Translations under genes and position numbers: made by a program
Assembly: GCA_964540205.1 (NCBI GenBank)
Contig: CAZIMJ010000218.1
Location: forward strand, 1-9,184
Length of the DNA stretch: 9,184 nucleotides
Reading direction: 5' to 3'
From: WTAW01 sp964540205
Lineage (GTDB): Bacteria; Acidobacteriota; Aminicenantia; Aminicenantales; Aminicenantaceae
In this document: piece by piece, positions 7,560 through 9,184 of the stretch
Layout: every line of letters begins with the position of its first letter
How positions within the stretch are numbered: position 1 is the stretch's first letter
Notes under the pieces: model-generated
Seen by the model: only the letters and a program-made list of their open reading frames with translations
The model's database searches: none
What the model was told of the DNA's origin: nothing

Positions 7560-8291
7560 TTAAAATTTGAGTTGATAAATCCTTCGGTTCCCGTCCACGT
7601 TCCATAAAAAGACGCCATCAAAGGTCAACCCACGGGGAGACTGGCCGGGCGAAAGATAGGCCCTCAAAACATCGCCCTCCACATTTATCTGGAAGATCGT
7701 AAGAGTGGCCATATCAGACACCCAGAGACTTGCTCCATCAAAGGCCATTCCATCCACTCGAGTTCCCGGACTCGAGAAGGAAGACAAAATCTCTGCCGTG
7801 TCGGGATCGACCCGCATGATCTTATTCGACAGGGCATCGGCGATCCACAAGGCTCCGTCACCGTATTCAATAGCTGTGAAAGAACCCCTCTGGAGGTTGA
7901 GCCTCTTTTGGATGTCGCCTGTCAAGAGGTTGATCTTGTAGATCTCGACCACTGCCTCGCTGCATACCCAGAGGTCATGTCCATCATAGGCGATGCCCGA
8001 TGTCACCTGAAGGACGGATGTCAGCGATCGCACTTGAGACCCATTCAACCTGTTGAGACTGTAGAGGGTTTCGTTGTAGCCATCCACATTCCAAATGGTG
8101 CTGCCGTCCCAGGTAAGTCCGAGGGGGATCAATGCCGGCGTAGAGATCGTGTTGATCACCTCGAAAATAACTTCTCCAGCCTCAGGGTCAAAGGGATTAT
8201 CAAAGATACGATCCTGGCATGAAGGAAACGCCAGTACGCTAGAAACGATAGCTGACAGTAAAAGCCAGACCTTTATTTTTTCCACTTTCAA
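7560..8291 (-). CDS. Lipoprotein with a five-repeat beta-propeller (NHL/YVTN-like)
   Basis: The 243 residues carry a lipoprotein-like signal peptide ending at Cys25 (LAFPSC), then DNPFDPEAGE, a motif often seen just after the lipid Cys in secreted lipoproteins. Five repeats of about 40 residues follow, each opening with a G-[LIM]-x-[WYF]-DG-x-x-[LI]W core: DGSTIW (62-67), DGHDLW (103-108), GDGALW (144-149), DGASLW (185-190) and DGVFLW (225-230). The last blade is short and is probably closed by the strand at about 41-60, giving a five-bladed propeller. Such domains bind ligands or partner proteins; no catalytic residues stand out. The TTG start has GAGG 7 bases upstream. The first 53 bases overlap the end of the DUF5683-like gene, and the stop lies 2 bases before the TTG of the LptD-like gene, so it sits in the middle of a tight operon. 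Confidence 0.85.
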   Translation of the reverse strand: MKVEKIKVWLLLSAIVSSVLAFPSCQDRIFDNPFDPEAGEVIFEVINTISTPALIPLGLTWDGSTIWNVDGYNETLYSLNRLNGSQVRSLTSVLQVTSGIAYDGHDLWVCSEAVVEIYKINLLTGDIQKRLNLQRGSFTAIEYGDGALWIADALSNKIMRVDPDTAEILSSFSSPGTRVDGMAFDGASLWVSDMATLTIFQINVEGDVLRAYLSPGQSPRGLTFDGVFLWNVDGNRRIYQLKF

Positions 8292-8730
8292 GCTTTAGCC
8301 TCAGGTTTTTTCCCTTGTTGTCTTTATTCTTCATGATAAAATAGATGTCGATCAGGTTGATCATCCAGACACCGGCCGCCACTAACAGATACTGATTCCT
8401 TTTCTTGTCATAATCCTCTGTCATCTGTCTGTGATGGACTGCGTCAGCCACACTGCCTGCATCCTTGTACTGGGTATAGGCCCCGTTTCCCTTGTGATTG
8501 AAGGAAAATACTTTGTATAGCGCGAATATCTCTGCCGACAGGAACACGACCCCTTCGATATACCTTTTTTCGACCAGCTGTCCCCATCCAGGGAACAGCA
8601 GGGATTTATGGAGGGACGTGAATTTTTTCTCTGGGGGGGATTCTTCCGGAGCCACTTCCTGACCGGAGCATGGAAGAAAAGAAAAAGCGAGGGAAAATAA
8701 AACTAGGACGGTGATTAATCCTCTTTTCAT
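8239..8730 (-). CDS. DUF5683-like small envelope protein
   Basis: The 163 residues begin with a signal peptide or anchor (about 1-22) and a short acidic/proline stretch. The conserved-looking SLLFPGWGQLVEKRYIEG (43-60) then leads into a hydrophobic segment (about 58-75). A second segment, NQYLLVAAGVWMINLIDIYF (112-131), follows a charged Tyr/Asp/Lys region. The P-G-x-G-Q motif, a helix, a charged stretch and an AGVWxxNLIDxYF helix are what I associate with DUF5683, a family without a known biochemical role. The C-terminus (GLAFTVSYRF) ends in Phe like an outer-membrane beta-strand. I chose the ATG at 8730 because it opens the signal peptide and has AGGAG 3 bases upstream. The frame runs open upstream to 8814, but that part reads like leader. 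It is the first gene of the leftward cluster and its last 53 bases also encode the start of the propeller lipoprotein. Confidence 0.8.
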   Translation of the reverse strand: MKRGLITVLVLFSLAFSFLPCSGQEVAPEESPPEKKFTSLHKSLLFPGWGQLVEKRYIEGVVFLSAEIFALYKVFSFNHKGNGAYTQYKDAGSVADAVHHRQMTEDYDKKRNQYLLVAAGVWMINLIDIYFIMKNKDNKGKNLRLKLESGKNKGLAFTVSYRF

Positions 8731-8742
8731 CCGCTCCTGCCC

Positions 8743-8771
8743 AGTATAGAATGAACTCGTTTTTTTTTCAA
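8743..8771 (-). promoter_or_regulatory. Possible sigma-70 promoter of the four-gene cluster
   Basis: On the minus strand TTGAAA (8771-8766) and TATACT (8748-8743) are 17 bases apart. The spacer begins with the rest of an A9 tract. The -10 box is only 12 bases from the ATG at 8730, so the transcript would start inside the ribosome site and be almost leaderless. The match is good but the geometry is awkward; the true promoter may lie further upstream. Confidence 0.4.
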
Positions 8772-8820
8772 ACCCTGAAGTTATCGAAGAGGAGGTTCTG
8801 AGAAAAGATGACATGATGGC

Positions 8821-8866
8821 GTAGGGACCGTTTAGGAAACGGTCCGTTCGGGGAACAAACCCTACA
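8821..8866. repeat. REP/MITE-like palindromic element with three-way-junction fold
   Basis: Outer arms GTAGGG (8821-8826) and CCCTAC (8861-8866) enclose two hairpins. The first has a perfect 9-base stem, GGACCGTTT (8825-8833) with AAACGGTCC (8837-8845); the second is GTTC-GGG-GAAC at 8846-8856. This is the layout of interspersed palindromic repeats (REP, small MITEs), many of which end in TGTAGGG/CCCTACA. With one copy in view, repetition cannot be shown. Confidence 0.55.
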
Positions 8867-8886
8867 TTTAAAATGAGGGCGTAACC

Positions 8887-8912
8887 GCCGCAGTCCTACG
8901 GCTTTTTGTTTT
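8887..8912 (+). terminator. Terminator-like hairpin without an upstream gene
   Basis: GCCG (8887-8890) pairs with CGGC (8899-8902), followed by TTTTTGTTTT. The stem is short (four pairs, perhaps two more past a mismatch). No rightward gene ends before it, so it may stop stray transcription coming from the palindromic element, or be incidental. Confidence 0.35.
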
Positions 8913-8930
8913 ATTCTGGACTATTCACGA

Positions 8931-9070
8931 GTCGAGGCCAACCCAGCCCACCCTAACATTAAGGTCGAGGCAGTGGCCCACGAAGCTGTAGTGAACTACC
9001 GCAAGTGGGCTACAACGAAGACTTTGTAGTGAGATCGGCGGGTAAGTTGGGTCGGCGAGTGAAAGGTAAA
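8931..9070 (+). ncRNA. Candidate structured RNA, possibly HEARO (IscB omega RNA)
   Basis: Pairing that can be read directly includes a closing stem of 8937-8947 with 9046-9056 (10 pairs, one mismatch, one G-U). Inside it, GTGGCCCAC (8973-8981) pairs with GTGGGCTAC (9005-9013) and encloses the hairpin GTAGT-GA-ACTAC (8988-8999). TACAA (9011-9015) pairs with TTGTA (9024-9028) around CGAAGACT and would stack on the GCCCAC/GTGGGC part. GTCGAGGC occurs twice (8931-8938, 8964-8971). The words GTAGTGAAC, GGCTACAACGAAGAC and GGGTAAG, in this order, resemble my recollection of HEARO, the RNA that guides IscB nucleases. In that case the guide would be the bases just before about 8935 and the IscB gene would follow on the plus strand beyond the window. 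The structure is well supported; the family name is from memory and unverified. Confidence 0.4.
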
Positions 9071-9184
9071 AAAAGTCGATTATGCATAGAAAGCGCATTG
9101 AAAACAGAAACGTCAAGGTGATTTACTGGAAGAATAATGTAAATGATTGATATCGCTTTTGTCGAACAAAGTATCGAAATTTTT

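Larger units (their letters stand above)
8739..9184. other. Gene-free right end of the window
   Basis: Apart from the possible promoter, palindromic element, terminator-like hairpin and structured RNA listed separately, this 446-base stretch has no convincing gene. From 9071 to 9142 I see only A-rich sequence with a weak hairpin (ATGC near 9083, GCAT near 9096). An ATG at 9143 opens a frame of 14 codons (MIDIAFVEQS...) that runs off the edge with GGAAG 10 bases upstream; it may be the start of a rightward gene but is too short to call. Confidence 0.6.

Noticed and set aside
8856..8902. Resemblance to a c-di-GMP (GEMM) riboswitch: CAAACC, small hairpin, GGGCGTAACC, then a hairpin ending TACGGC
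   Set aside because: The conserved GGACGCAAAGCC core is too altered, the outer P1 stem and the second-helix receptor are missing, and no gene on that strand follows directly.
8877..9029. Plus-strand frame without a start codon reading VEANPAHPNIKVEAVAHEA...
   Set aside because: It looks superficially protein-like, but has no ATG, GTG or TTG with a ribosome site before the readable part and stops twice at 9027-9032. RNA pairing explains the same bases better. A gene remnant cannot be fully excluded.
8925..9116. 63-codon minus-strand frame (ends VGWVGLDS)
   Set aside because: It reads through the structured RNA region and has the composition of spurious proteins translated from palindromic repeats; no ribosome site.
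9143..9184. Open frame MIDIAFVEQSIEIF running off the right edge
   Set aside because: Fourteen codons are too few to call a gene; the IscB N-terminal PLMP-type motif is not visible within them.

Overview
The window is about 9.2 kb of a diderm (LPS-bearing) bacterial chromosome and is dominated by cell-envelope genes. The evidence for an outer membrane is direct: a full-length LptD, a second LptD-like barrel protein, a MltD-type lytic transglycosylase and a sugar-nucleotide enzyme for surface polysaccharide. GC content is moderate and TTG starts look frequent. The gene set would suit a deep diderm phylum such as Aminicenantota or Acidobacteriota, but this is an impression, not a placement.

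Layout. (1) 785-1 and 3098-822, leftward: lptD followed 36 bases later by an rmlA-type glucose-1-phosphate thymidylyltransferase that runs off the left edge. (2) 3099-3455: a 357-base divergent spacer with several inverted repeats and a very good sigma-70 promoter reading right. (3) 3456-5267, rightward: a MltD-like lytic transglycosylase with three LysM repeats. (4) 8730-5264, leftward: a tight four-gene cluster made of a DUF5683-like small membrane protein, a five-bladed propeller lipoprotein, an LptD-like outer-membrane protein and a small lipoprotein. The cluster meets mltD tail to tail with a 4-base overlap. (5) 8739-9184: no convincing gene, but it holds a three-way-junction palindromic element, a terminator-like hairpin and a strongly structured ~120-base segment. 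From memory that segment resembles HEARO, the omega RNA of IscB elements.

Working together: LptD places LPS in the outer leaflet, RmlA makes dTDP-glucose for rhamnose or other deoxysugars of surface polysaccharide, and MltD remodels peptidoglycan. The four-gene cluster looks like an uncharacterised envelope module, in which an LptA/LptD-like protein is translationally coupled to a lipoprotein, loosely recalling the LptD-LptE pair. Its function cannot be assigned from sequence alone. The most interesting edge signal is the possible omega RNA, whose nuclease gene would lie just beyond the right end.
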